Of a DNA stretch of 64,000 bases, positions 51,994 through 60,304 are shown piece by piece (within the stretch, counting starts at the first letter, position 1; each line of letters starts with the position of its first letter). Under the pieces are notes generated by a model, which was given only the letters and a program-made list of their open reading frames with translations, made no database searches and was not told where the DNA came from. The DNA lies in NCBI GenBank assembly GCA_913775975.1, contig CAJYLQ010000044.1, positions 1-64,000 of the forward strand, given 5' to 3'. Position numbers and translations under genes: made by a program. Source of the DNA: an uncultured Sphingomonas sp. Its GTDB lineage: Bacteria > Pseudomonadota > Alphaproteobacteria > Sphingomonadales > Sphingomonadaceae.

Positions 51994-52911
51994 CTATTCG
52001 GCGGCAAGCGGCGGGACGGCCGCCTCGCCCAGCGCGCACGCCGTCAGCGCTTCGATCACGGCGCGGACCACCGCCGCCGTCGCCGGCAGCCCCGCGCTCG
52101 GCCGGTCTCGCGCCCCGTCCAGATAGAGCGCCCGATCGAGTTCCAGTTGCAGGGCATGGACGCCGCGTGCCGGGCGGCTATGCGCACCGACGATATAGCC
52201 CCCGGCATATGGGATGTTGCACGCACCCTTCAGCCCCGCTCCCGCCACGGCGGCCAGCGCCGCGTTGCGATAGGCGGCTCCGGCGCTGCGGCCGAACTGG
52301 TCGCCGATCACCGCCTGCGCGCCCTCAGCCGGGAGTGACGGCATCGAGTGGAGGTCCAGCAGCACCGCCACGCCGTACCGCGCGCGCGCGGCGGCCAGCA
52401 GGGCATCCAGTACCCGATGATAGGGCCGGTGATCGGCGACGATCCGCGCCTCGATCTCGGCGGCGGTAAAGCGGCGGCTCCAGATCGGCAGCGCGCCCGA
52501 CGCGCGGTGCGGCACCAGCCCCAGCCCGCCGCGCACCTTCGTCGAGGCATGGACGACCCCGGCGACGGCGCCTTCATCGACCCGGGCATCCCGCTCCCGC
52601 TCGCCGCGATTGAGGTCTATCCACGCGCGTGGCCGGTGTTGGACCAGTAGCGTCTCGCACCGCCGCGCCGCCAACGCGACCGCATCGACATGCCTGTCCT
52701 CCAGCGCGACGAGAGCCCCCTCGGGCACTGCCAGCGCCGCCAGCAGCGCGGGCGGATAGTCGCGACCGGCATGGGGCACCGACAGGATGACCGGGGATTG
52801 CGGCTCGGGATCGCCGATCAGGGAGAAAGATGGGTGTTCCACGCGTTTCAGCGTAGGACGGGCCGAGCCCGGATTCGACTGGAATTGTCGCGTCAACGCG
52901 CGATAATCCAT
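51994..52911 (-). CDS. N-formylglutamate amidohydrolase-family protein
   Basis: A 305-residue hydrolase of the N-formylglutamate amidohydrolase family. Conserved regions are VILSVPHAGRDYPPALLAAL, EDRHVDAVA, WIDLNRGERERD, LLDLHSMPSLP and YAGGYIVGAHSRP. The metal ligands are the His and Asp/Glu in the first two and LLDLHSM. In histidine degradation the enzyme releases glutamate from formylglutamate, but no hut genes are nearby. The ATG at 52911 is preferred over one seven residues upstream. It is divergent from cpdR, a linkage conserved in alphaproteobacteria. Confidence 0.88.
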   Translation of the reverse strand: MDYRALTRQFQSNPGSARPTLKRVEHPSFSLIGDPEPQSPVILSVPHAGRDYPPALLAALAVPEGALVALEDRHVDAVALAARRCETLLVQHRPRAWIDLNRGERERDARVDEGAVAGVVHASTKVRGGLGLVPHRASGALPIWSRRFTAAEIEARIVADHRPYHRVLDALLAAARARYGVAVLLDLHSMPSLPAEGAQAVIGDQFGRSAGAAYRNAALAAVAGAGLKGACNIPYAGGYIVGAHSRPARGVHALQLELDRALYLDGARDRPSAGLPATAAVVRAVIEALTACALGEAAVPPLAAE

Positions 52912-52937
52912 CCCATGTTCTTCGAGAGGCACCTGTC

Positions 52938-53315
52938 ATGATCCGAATCCTGCTGGCCGAGGACGACCAGGTGATGCGCGAATTCCTGTCGCGCGCGCTG
53001 GCCAAGGCGGGTTACGCCGTCACCGCCGTCGACCGTGGCACCGCCGCGCTCCCCTATCTGGAACAGGGGACGTACCACCTGCTGCTGACCGACATCGTGA
53101 TGCCGGAAATGGACGGGATCGAGCTGGCGCAACGCGCGGCCGAACTGGCGCCGCAGACGCGGATCATGTTCATCACGGGCTTCGCCGCCGTCACGCTCAA
53201 GGCCGGAGAGGCGATGCCGAACGCGCGCATCCTGTCCAAGCCGTTCCACCTGCGCGAGCTGGTGGCGGAGGTGGATCAACTTTTTGCGGCCGATCGCGTC
53301 ACCGGATCGAATTGA
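52938..53315 (+). CDS. cpdR: CpdR-like single-domain response regulator
   Basis: CpdR, unphosphorylated, primes ClpXP to degrade specific substrates, linking cell cycle control to the CckA-ChpT phosphorelay in Caulobacter. The 125-residue protein is one receiver domain (IRILLAEDDQVMREFLSRAL) with phospho-acceptor Asp52 in LLLTDIVMPEMDG, the conserved IMFITGFAAVTLKAG and the LSKPFHLRELVAEVDQLF ending. It matches Caulobacter CpdR nearly word for word in the core, which makes the call strong. It is followed by tRNA-Val. Confidence 0.93.
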   Translation: MIRILLAEDDQVMREFLSRALAKAGYAVTAVDRGTAALPYLEQGTYHLLLTDIVMPEMDGIELAQRAAELAPQTRIMFITGFAAVTLKAGEAMPNARILSKPFHLRELVAEVDQLFAADRVTGSN

Positions 53316-53360
53316 GCGCTTGCGCACCGCAAAAAGCGCGGCTAATGCCCGCCTCCTCAC

Positions 53361-53435
53361 GGGCGTGTAGCTCAGTGGTAGAGCACTGTGTTGACATCGC
53401 AGGGGTCGCAAGTTCAATCCTTGCCACGCCCACCA
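53361..53435 (+). tRNA. tRNA-Val (GAC)
   Basis: A 75-base cloverleaf with CCA encoded. The acceptor GGGCGTG pairs with CACGCCC. The D-arm is GCTCAGTGGTAGAGC. The anticodon arm CTGTG-TTGACAT-CGCAG gives anticodon GAC (53393-53395), and the T-arm is GCAAG-TTCAATC-CTTGC. A hairpin with a T-run follows. Confidence 0.97.
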
Positions 53436-53438
53436 TAA

Positions 53439-53470
53439 CCCCGCCAGCCCCAACGGGCGGCGGGGTTTTT
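53439..53470 (+). terminator. Rho-independent terminator after tRNA-Val
   Basis: CCCCGCC pairs with GGCGGGG across a 13-base loop; five T follow. Confidence 0.8.
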
Positions 53471-53519
53471 CCTTTCTGACGGGTCACACAAGCCCGGCCG
53501 ACGTGATACGAGGCGGGTC

Positions 53520-55028
53520 ATGATGCGCCTGGCCTCGCTCCTTCCGTCCGTGTCGTCCCGCCATGCCGCCCTCGTCGCGTTTGCGCTGCTGGCCGGCGGA
53601 TGCGAGCGACGGCCCGATCGCGGGCCCGTGGTGGTGAGCGCGATCGCGGCGCCGGAGGATGCGCCCGCAGCCGACGAGGCGCCGCTCGCCACACTGCCGT
53701 GGCGCACCGTGCCGACGAGCTTTCCCGCGCGGCTGCTGCTCGATGCGACGGCCCAGGGGCTCGTCCGGTTCGATGCGGCGGGACAGATCGAACCGGGGCT
53801 GGCGGAGCGCTGGACGGTGCTGGACGGTGGCGGAAGCTATATCTTCCGTCTGCGAGAGGCCTATTGGGCCGATGGTGCGCGCGTCACCGCCGAGCAGGTG
53901 GTGCGCCTGCTACGTCGCCGCATGGCGAGCGTCACCGACAGCCCGCTCCGCCCCTTCCTGACCGCGATCGACGAGATCGTCGTGATGACCCCGCAGGTCA
54001 TCGAGATCCGGCTGGCGCGGCCCCGGCCCGATCTGCTGAAGCTGTTTGCCCAGCCCGAACTGACGCTGATCCGCCCTGCCCCCGCGCGTGGCAGCGGGCC
54101 GTTCCGCATCTTGGCGGGCAATCTGGCCACGCCGCTGCTCCGTCCCGCCTTCGACCCCGGGCAGGCCGACCCCGACGACCAGCGCGCGGTGGAGCCGGAA
54201 GAGGACGTCCGGCTGATCGGTGAATCGGCGGCGCGTGCGGTGCTGCGCTTCTCGCGCGGCCGGTCGGACCTCGTGACCGGCGGGCGGTTCACCGACTGGC
54301 CGCTGGTCGCGCTGGTCGATCTGCCGCGCACGGCGGCGCGGCTCGATCCGGCGGCCGGCCTGTTCGGGCTGGCGATCGCCCGGCCGGAGGGATTTCTGGC
54401 GGACCCGGCCAATCGCCGCGCGCTGTCGGAGGCGATTGACCGCTCCGCGGTGACGGGCACGGTACTGCCCGGTTGGGAGCCGGCCGACCGCATCCTGCCG
54501 GAAGCGCTAGATTCAGGTGCGCCGCCGCAGGTGCCGGACTGGTCGCTGCTGACCCTGGCGGAACGACGCGCCGCCGCCCGCCAGCGGGTGCAGGCATGGC
54601 GGCAACCGATCCGCCTGTCGGTCGCATTGGCGGCAGGCCCGGGTGCGACGCTGCTCCATGCCGCGCTGGCCGCCTCGCTGGCGCAGATAGGTATCGGTCT
54701 GGACCGGGTGGCGGCGGACGCGCCGGCCGACCTGCGGCTGATCGACGCGGTCGCGCCCTATGACAGCGCGCGCTGGTATCTCGCCACCGCCTGCGTCGCC
54801 TGTGGTGAGGGCGCGCGGCAGGCGCTGGAGGCGGCGCGGCTGGCCCCGACGCTGGCCGAACGGGCGCAGCGCATCGCGGAGGCGGACGCGGCGATGAGCG
54901 CCGATGGCGGCTTCATCCCGATCGCCCGGCCGCTGCGCTGGTCGCTGGTCGCCCGGCGGCTGAGCGCGTGGCAGCCCAATGCGCGGGCGTGGCACCCGTT
55001 GAACCGGCTGCGGCCCGACGCCATCTGA
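53520..55028 (+). CDS. Peptide/opine-type ABC substrate-binding lipoprotein (SBP family 5)
   Basis: A 502-residue extracytoplasmic binding protein. The signal VAFALLAGGC has a lipobox. Family 5 features are LAERWTVLDGGGSYIFRLREAYWADGARVTAEQVVRLLRR, split over residues 94-133, GSGPFRIL and NRRALSEAIDRSAVTG. No ABC permease or ATPase gene is close by, so it could serve a distant system or have another role. It is followed by DUF4112 with a TGATG overlap. The ATG at 53523 is an alternative start. Confidence 0.85.
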   Translation: MMRLASLLPSVSSRHAALVAFALLAGGCERRPDRGPVVVSAIAAPEDAPAADEAPLATLPWRTVPTSFPARLLLDATAQGLVRFDAAGQIEPGLAERWTVLDGGGSYIFRLREAYWADGARVTAEQVVRLLRRRMASVTDSPLRPFLTAIDEIVVMTPQVIEIRLARPRPDLLKLFAQPELTLIRPAPARGSGPFRILAGNLATPLLRPAFDPGQADPDDQRAVEPEEDVRLIGESAARAVLRFSRGRSDLVTGGRFTDWPLVALVDLPRTAARLDPAAGLFGLAIARPEGFLADPANRRALSEAIDRSAVTGTVLPGWEPADRILPEALDSGAPPQVPDWSLLTLAERRAAARQRVQAWRQPIRLSVALAAGPGATLLHAALAASLAQIGIGLDRVAADAPADLRLIDAVAPYDSARWYLATACVACGEGARQALEAARLAPTLAERAQRIAEADAAMSADGGFIPIARPLRWSLVARRLSAWQPNARAWHPLNRLRPDAI

Positions 55029-55450
55029 TGCGCATGGACCAGACCGTTCCGCCCCCCATCCCACCCCTTGGCCTGTCGATGTCGCGCGATCCGCAGGCGA
55101 TCCGTCGCCGTGTGGAGACGCTGGAACGACTGCTGGAGCGCAGCTTCACGGTGCCGGGCATCAACCGCCCGGTCGGGCTCGACTTCGTGCTGGGGCTGGT
55201 GCCCGTGGTCGGCGACCTCGCGGCGGCGGCGCTGGGCAGCTGGATCGTGTGGGAGGCGCGCAACCTCGGCATGTCGAAGTTTCAGCTGGCGCGGATGATG
55301 GGCAATGTCGGCTTCGACGCGGCGATCGGGCTGGTCCCGTTCGTCGGCGACGCGGCGGACTTCTTCTTCCGGTCGAACACGCGCAACCTGCGGATCATCC
55401 GCCGGCATCTCGACAAGCATCACCCCGGCACGGCGACGATCGTCGGCTGA
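55028..55450 (+). CDS. DUF4112 family protein
   Basis: A 140-residue membrane-associated protein of the DUF4112 family. It has two hydrophobic stretches flanking FVLGLVPVVGDLAAAALGSW and IGLVPFVGDAADFFFRSN, the two repeated GLVPxVGD units that mark the family. Function unknown. The ATG at 55028 overlaps the upstream stop (TGATG). Confidence 0.88.
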   Translation: MRMDQTVPPPIPPLGLSMSRDPQAIRRRVETLERLLERSFTVPGINRPVGLDFVLGLVPVVGDLAAAALGSWIVWEARNLGMSKFQLARMMGNVGFDAAIGLVPFVGDAADFFFRSNTRNLRIIRRHLDKHHPGTATIVG

Positions 55451-55454
55451 GCCC

Positions 55455-56168
55455 TTAGCGCGCCCCGCGCCAGATCTTCACCGGGGCGCTGGCGGACAGT
55501 CCGCCCTGATGCGCGGGACAGGGCTGATAGCGGAAGCGGGTGTCGAGGCAGAGCCAGACCTCGTCCAGCCAGCCTTGCCGGTCCGCCGTGATCCGCATCA
55601 TCTGCGGCGTCAGGCCAGGGTTGGCGCCCGCGATCGCGGCGGCCAGCGCGCCGGCGGTCAGCGGACGCCGCGACAGCGCCTCCATGTCCGGGTAGCGCAG
55701 CTTGCCGTACAGGGCGTTCGAGCGGGCGAAATACTGCGCCGGGCTGTATCCGGTCATGCAGGTGCCATGCTTGGCCCATTCGTGCTGCATGAGCTGCGCG
55801 GACGGGGTGGCGCACATGTGCGGGCGGACGACGCGTGCGGGCAGGATGCCGGTGGAGCGGCAATATTGCGGCCATTCCTTGTCCCGCCCATCCGGCCACA
55901 GGCCGTGGAGCGTGAAGCCGAAGCGATTGCCCTGGTCGCACTGGAAGCCGGAGGGCGGACGCGAATCCGCGCCCGCGCGGCAGAATTGCGGGGACCAGCT
56001 GATCGCCAGCGTATAGCTGCCGATCGGCACGACGCGGCGTGGCTGGCGCGCGCTGGGCAAGTCGGCATGGACCGGCTCGATCCGGTCGGGCACCGCACAG
56101 CTATAGGCCTGCGCACCGGCCGCGCCGGGCAGGGTCAGCGCCAGGACGGCAAGGGCGATGCGGCGCAT
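55455..56168 (-). CDS. Exported ribonuclease T2
   Basis: A 237-residue secreted RNase of the T2 family. After a Sec signal (IALAVLALTLPGAAGAQ) the two catalytic segments are present: FGFTLHGLWPDG (CAS I) and HEWAKHGTCM (CAS II), each with its His. Cysteines (YSC, FQCDQG, YCRSTG, MCATP, LCLDTRF, YQPCPAH) are in the pattern of disulfides. It would degrade RNA in the periplasm or outside the cell. Its start overlaps the stop of the upstream membrane gene by one base (TGATG). I start it at the ATG at 56168. Confidence 0.92.
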   Translation of the reverse strand: MRRIALAVLALTLPGAAGAQAYSCAVPDRIEPVHADLPSARQPRRVVPIGSYTLAISWSPQFCRAGADSRPPSGFQCDQGNRFGFTLHGLWPDGRDKEWPQYCRSTGILPARVVRPHMCATPSAQLMQHEWAKHGTCMTGYSPAQYFARSNALYGKLRYPDMEALSRRPLTAGALAAAIAGANPGLTPQMMRITADRQGWLDEVWLCLDTRFRYQPCPAHQGGLSASAPVKIWRGAR

Positions 56169-56569
56169 CAGGCGTCCTCCTCCCAATCGTCATGTTCGAC
56201 GGCGAACCATTCGGCGGCGTTGGGGCGAAACAGCAGCACCGCGCCGACCACCGTCAGCACCACCTGCACCAGATTGACCACCCCGACGACGCCCGGCGCG
56301 ATCTGGCCGTTGGCAACCTGATAGACGAGCGAGGCGGCACCCAGCGCGGTGAGGATCACCAGCAGGATCCGCGCGATAGCGCTGCCGCGCCGCGTCGTCA
56401 GCAGGATCAAGAGCAGGAACGCACCGACGATGAAGGCGGTGACGCCGATCGCCAGCCCCGCGCCATAGACCTCCATCAGCGGCTGCCACGTCAGCGCGGT
56501 GCCGACCAACAGTAGCAGCGTCGCGAGCAGATAGACCCGCTCCGCCTGAATGACCGACCGTGGACGCAA
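56168..56569 (-). CDS. Four-helix membrane protein, function unknown
   Basis: A 133-residue inner-membrane protein with about four hydrophobic helices (residues 12-30, 35-58, 65-85 and 92-115) and an acidic tail (AVEHDDWEEDA). No family recognised. It precedes the RNase T2 gene in an operon (TGATG overlap). Confidence 0.72.
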   Translation of the reverse strand: MRPRSVIQAERVYLLATLLLLVGTALTWQPLMEVYGAGLAIGVTAFIVGAFLLLILLTTRRGSAIARILLVILTALGAASLVYQVANGQIAPGVVGVVNLVQVVLTVVGAVLLFRPNAAEWFAVEHDDWEEDA

Positions 56570-56627
56570 CGCCTGTTCCCCTTCGAAGATCGGACCCGTC
56601 CTACCGCGTCGCGCCGCCCGGACGCAA

Positions 56628-57470
56628 TCAGGCGGGCTCGAAATCCAGACCGATATCGACGGCGGGCGCGGACTGGGTCAGTCGGCCGACGCTGACATAG
56701 GTGACGCCCGTCGCCGCGATCGCGCCGATCGTGTCGAGCCGGACCCCGCCGGACGCCTCGGTCGGCACGCGGCCGGCGACGATCGCCACCGCCTCCGCCA
56801 GCAGGTCGGGGCCCATATTGTCGAGCAGCAGATGCGTCGCGCCGGCGCCGATCGCGGCTTCGATCTGGTCGATCCGGTCGACCTCCACGATGATCCGCGC
56901 GATGCCCGCCGCCACCGCGCGCTCGACGGCGGGGGCGATGCCGCCGGCGACGGCGACGTGATTGTCCTTGATCATCGCCGCATCCCACAGGCCCATGCGG
57001 TGGTTGCAGGCGCCGCCCATCCGGGTCGCGTATTTCTCAAGGACGCGCAGGCCCGGGATCGTCTTGCGCGTGTCGAGCAGCCGCGCCCCCGTATCCGCCA
57101 TCGCGTCGACATAGGCGGCGGTCATCGTCGCGATGCCCGCGAGATGCTGGACGGTGTTGAGCGCGGAGCGTTCGGCGGTCAGCATCGCGCGCGCATTGCC
57201 CGACAGGCGCAGCAGCACCGTACCCGCAGGCACCCGGTCGCCGTCATAGACGTCGCGCGTCATCTCGACCGCCGGGTCGAGCGCGCGGAAGAACGCCTCT
57301 GCCAGCCGCATCCCGGCGACCGCGATCGGCTCCCGCGCCATCATCACGCCGGTAAAGCGCGCATCGGCGGGGATGACGGCGGCGGAGGTCACGTCCCCCA
57401 CCGGCCCAAGATCCTCGGCCAGCGTGGCGGTGACGAAGCCGTCGACATCGAAATCGGGGGGAAGCTGCAC
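56628..57470 (-). CDS. nadC: Nicotinate-nucleotide pyrophosphorylase (quinolinate phosphoribosyltransferase)
   Basis: NadC makes nicotinate mononucleotide from quinolinate and PRPP, in NAD synthesis. The 280-residue protein has LAEDLGPVGDVTSAAVIP, ERSALNTVQHLAGIAT, ARLLDTRKTIPGLRVLEKYATRMGGACNHRMGLWDAAMIKDNH (split over residues 129-171) and EASGGVRLDTI, the core of the family, with the active-site Arg/His/Lys residues. It follows nadA with a 63-base gap; nadB is not in this window. Confidence 0.95.
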   Translation of the reverse strand: MQLPPDFDVDGFVTATLAEDLGPVGDVTSAAVIPADARFTGVMMAREPIAVAGMRLAEAFFRALDPAVEMTRDVYDGDRVPAGTVLLRLSGNARAMLTAERSALNTVQHLAGIATMTAAYVDAMADTGARLLDTRKTIPGLRVLEKYATRMGGACNHRMGLWDAAMIKDNHVAVAGGIAPAVERAVAAGIARIIVEVDRIDQIEAAIGAGATHLLLDNMGPDLLAEAVAIVAGRVPTEASGGVRLDTIGAIAATGVTYVSVGRLTQSAPAVDIGLDFEPA

Positions 57471-57533
57471 GGCGGGAAGGCTCCGCGAATGTTGAGACTG
57501 TTGAGGGTTGCGGAGGCTAGCGACCGAGGGCCG

Positions 57534-58550
57534 TCAGTCCCCCGTCACCTTCGCCGGGCCCAGATCGCCCTGCCCCACCGTGCCGCTGGCCATCGCCAGC
57601 ATGGCGTCGAGGCTCTTCTTCGCGCGCAGGCGCAGCCCCTCTTCCATCTCGATACGCGGCGAGAGGTCGCGCAGCGCGACGTACAGCTTCTCCATCGTAT
57701 TGAGCGCCATGTACGGGCAGATGTTGCAGTTGCAGTTGCCGTCCGCCCCCGGCGCGCCGATGAAGCGCTTGCCCGGCATCGCCTTTTCCATCTGGTGGAT
57801 GATGTGCGGCTCGGTCGCGACGATCAGCGTGTCGCCCGGCATTGCCGCGGCATATTCCAGGATGCCGCGCGTCGAGCCGACATAATCGGCATGATCCAGG
57901 ATCACCGCCGGACATTCCGGGTGCGCGGCGATCGGCGCGGCGGGATGCTGCGCCTTCAGCTTCAGCAGCTCCGTTTCGGAAAACGCCTCGTGGACGATGC
58001 ACACGCCCGGCCACAGCAGCAGGTCGCGGCCCGTCTTGCGCGCCAGATAGCCGCCCAGATTGCGGTCGGGGCCGAAGATGATCTTCTGTTCCGGCGGGAT
58101 CTTCGCGAGGATCGTCTCGGCGGAAGAGGACGTCACGATCACGTCCGACAGCGCCTTCACCTCGGCGGAGCAGTTGATGTAGGTCAGCGCGATATGATCC
58201 GGGTGCGCGGCGCGGAAGGCGGCGAACTGTTCGGGCGGGCAGCTGTCCTCCAGCGAACAGCCGGCGTCCATGTCGGGCAGCACGACGATCTTCTGCGGCG
58301 ACAGGATCTTCGCGGTCTCCGCCATGAAGCGGACGCCGCAAAAGGCGATCACGTCCGCCTCCGTCGCCTGCGCCTTGCGCGACAGGTCCAGGCTGTCGCC
58401 GACGAAATCGGCCAGATCCTGCAATTCCGGCTTCTGATAGTAATGCGCCAGGATCACGGCGTTCCGCTCCCGCCGGAGACGGTCGATCTCGTCGCGCAGA
58501 TCGGTGCCGGTGGGCAGGCCCGAGCGGATGGTCCCCGGTTCGAAAGTCAT
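57534..58550 (-). CDS. nadA: Quinolinate synthase
   Basis: NadA condenses iminoaspartate with dihydroxyacetone phosphate to quinolinate, with a [4Fe-4S] cluster. The 338-residue protein has ILAHYYQKPELQDLADFVGDSLDLS, LPDMDAGCSLEDSCP, YINCSAEVKALSD, a GPDRNLGGYLARK block, WPGVCIVHE and HPECPAVILDHADYVGSTRG, plus the C-terminal ADGNCNCNICPYMALNTMEKLY. The cluster cysteines are in these blocks. The window does not show nadB; the iminoaspartate source must be encoded elsewhere. Confidence 0.96.
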   Translation of the reverse strand: MTFEPGTIRSGLPTGTDLRDEIDRLRRERNAVILAHYYQKPELQDLADFVGDSLDLSRKAQATEADVIAFCGVRFMAETAKILSPQKIVVLPDMDAGCSLEDSCPPEQFAAFRAAHPDHIALTYINCSAEVKALSDVIVTSSSAETILAKIPPEQKIIFGPDRNLGGYLARKTGRDLLLWPGVCIVHEAFSETELLKLKAQHPAAPIAAHPECPAVILDHADYVGSTRGILEYAAAMPGDTLIVATEPHIIHQMEKAMPGKRFIGAPGADGNCNCNICPYMALNTMEKLYVALRDLSPRIEMEEGLRLRAKKSLDAMLAMASGTVGQGDLGPAKVTGD

Positions 58551-58601
58551 GGTCGCAAATTCTCCCGTCGCGACGCGACATAGGGACTTGGCGGCTGTTT
58601 G

Positions 58602-59360
58602 TCAGCGGCGGTTGGACAGCACCTCTTCGATCGAGCGGGACACGTCCCATTTCTCGTCATTGGCGACGGGCTCGTCGGCGAAGCGGACGGCGATGTGCGC
58701 GTCCACCCCCGCCGCGCGCAGCGGCAGGCCGAAGTTGTTCTCCACCGCGCGCCGCGTCGCATCGCGGGCCAAGCGTAGCGCCATCGGCTCGCGCGCCTGC
58801 CTCAGCAGCTCCGCCTGGCCGGCGGCGCGGTTCGCCGCGTCGAGGCGCTTTTCCGCGTCGGTGAAGGTCGCGAGCACCCCGCCAGAGCCGTATTCGCGCA
58901 CCGCCGCCAGATCGACCTGCGGCCCGTCCACCTCCACCGGCGGCAGGCGGACGGACAGCGTACGCGTCTCAGGGTTCCACGCCACGTCGCGCGCGGTCAG
59001 CTTGCCCAGATCGACCTCATACCGGACGGTGCCCGGCATGATGAGCGTCTTCTGCGTCGAAAAGCCCAGTTGCGACTGGCTGGAGGTGACGACCGCGACA
59101 TAGCGCGCGGCGAAGGCGGACAGCCGGTTCTGTTCGCGCAGACCCTGCAGGCTGGATGCGGCGATGGTGGTGGGATCGGGCGCCAGCCGCTCCTCGACAT
59201 AGCGCTGCACCCCCCACAGGCCGAGCAGCAGCGCGAGCACGAGGAAGATGATGACGCCCGCCGCGCGGATCAGGAAGGTGCCGGTGCCGCCGGACCGGGC
59301 GGGCGCGGCGACCGGGGCGGACGGCGTCGCGGGGGCGATGGGTGTCGAAGGTTCGGTCAT
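58602..59360 (-). CDS. DUF4230 membrane-anchored protein
   Basis: A 252-residue protein with one N-terminal transmembrane helix (FLIRAAGVIIFLVLALLLGLWGVQRYV) after a Pro/Ala-rich start, and a DUF4230 domain (LSAFAARYVAVVTSSQSQLGFSTQKTLIMPGTVRYEVDLGKL split across residues 77-118). Function unknown. The ATG at 59360 overlaps the stop of the upstream metallo-hydrolase gene (ATGA). Confidence 0.82.
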   Translation of the reverse strand: MTEPSTPIAPATPSAPVAAPARSGGTGTFLIRAAGVIIFLVLALLLGLWGVQRYVEERLAPDPTTIAASSLQGLREQNRLSAFAARYVAVVTSSQSQLGFSTQKTLIMPGTVRYEVDLGKLTARDVAWNPETRTLSVRLPPVEVDGPQVDLAAVREYGSGGVLATFTDAEKRLDAANRAAGQAELLRQAREPMALRLARDATRRAVENNFGLPLRAAGVDAHIAVRFADEPVANDEKWDVSRSIEEVLSNRR

Positions 59361-60232
59361 GCCGCGATCCGTCCCGTCGTCCGCCATGTCTCGCCATCCT
59401 CCTCCACCAGCCCGCGCGCGCGCAGATCGTACAGATGCGCCAGAACGGAGCGCCCCGCCGCCCCCGCCAGACGCGGGTCGAGGCCGACATACATGCGCGC
59501 GACCATCGCCGGCACGTCCTGCGCGCTCCCGGTCAGTAGGCGCAAGATCTGCCCCTCGCGCTGGCGGCGGTGGCCCAGCATCCCGCGAACCAGTCGCTGC
59601 GGATTTTCCACCGCCTCGCCATGGCCCGGATAATAGACGCGATCGGTACGGCCGAGCAGCCGGTCGAGGCTGGCCATATAGGCCCCCATGTCGCCATCGG
59701 GCGGGGAGACGACGCTGGTCGCCCAGCCCATCACATGGTCGCCCGAAAACAGCGCGCCGCTGTCGTCCAGCGCATAACAGAGGTGGTTCGCGGTATGGCC
59801 GGGCGTCGCGATCGCGGTCAGCGACCAGCCCTCGCCCGCCACCGTATCGCCGTCCGCCAGGATGCGATCGGGCGCATAGTCGCGGTCGAATGCGGCGTCG
59901 GCTCGCGCGCCGTGATCGTCGGGCGCATGCGGTGCGCCGCCCATCACCGGCGCGCCCGTCGCGGCGACGAGCGGGCGGCTGGCGGGGCTGTGATCGCGGT
60001 GGTGATGCGTCAGCAGGATCGCGCGGACCGGCCGGCCGGCGATCGCGGCGGTCAGCGCGGCGAGGTGCGCCGGATCGTCCGGGCCCGGATCGATGACGGC
60101 GAGATCGGTGGTGCCGACCAGATAGGATTGCGTACCCGTGAAGGTGTAGGCGGAGGCGTTGGGGGCGAGCACGCGGATAACGCGCGGCTCCAGCTCGATC
60201 GGAACGCCGGTGGGGGTTTCGGGCATGGCCAT
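59357..60232 (-). CDS. Metallo-beta-lactamase-fold hydrolase (LACTB2-like)
   Basis: A 291-residue MBL-fold hydrolase. The metal-binding motif THHHRDHSPAS (HxHxDH type), followed by ATPGHTANHL, FSGDHVMGW and YPGHGE, gives the full ligand set; the C-terminal winged-helix-like tail (VLAHLYDLRARGLVEEDGETW) matches the LACTB2 group. In that group the proteins act on RNA or small esters. Substrate unknown. In-frame ATGs at 60226 and 60262 are alternatives. It is co-translated with DUF4230. Confidence 0.87.
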   Translation of the reverse strand: MAMPETPTGVPIELEPRVIRVLAPNASAYTFTGTQSYLVGTTDLAVIDPGPDDPAHLAALTAAIAGRPVRAILLTHHHRDHSPASRPLVAATGAPVMGGAPHAPDDHGARADAAFDRDYAPDRILADGDTVAGEGWSLTAIATPGHTANHLCYALDDSGALFSGDHVMGWATSVVSPPDGDMGAYMASLDRLLGRTDRVYYPGHGEAVENPQRLVRGMLGHRRQREGQILRLLTGSAQDVPAMVARMYVGLDPRLAGAAGRSVLAHLYDLRARGLVEEDGETWRTTGRIAA

Positions 60233-60304
60233 GGAAATGGCGGGTCGGGGGGCCGCTGGCAAGCCCGCCCCCCTTCCCGCCCTAGTCCCCGCCCTGCTCC
60301 CCGC

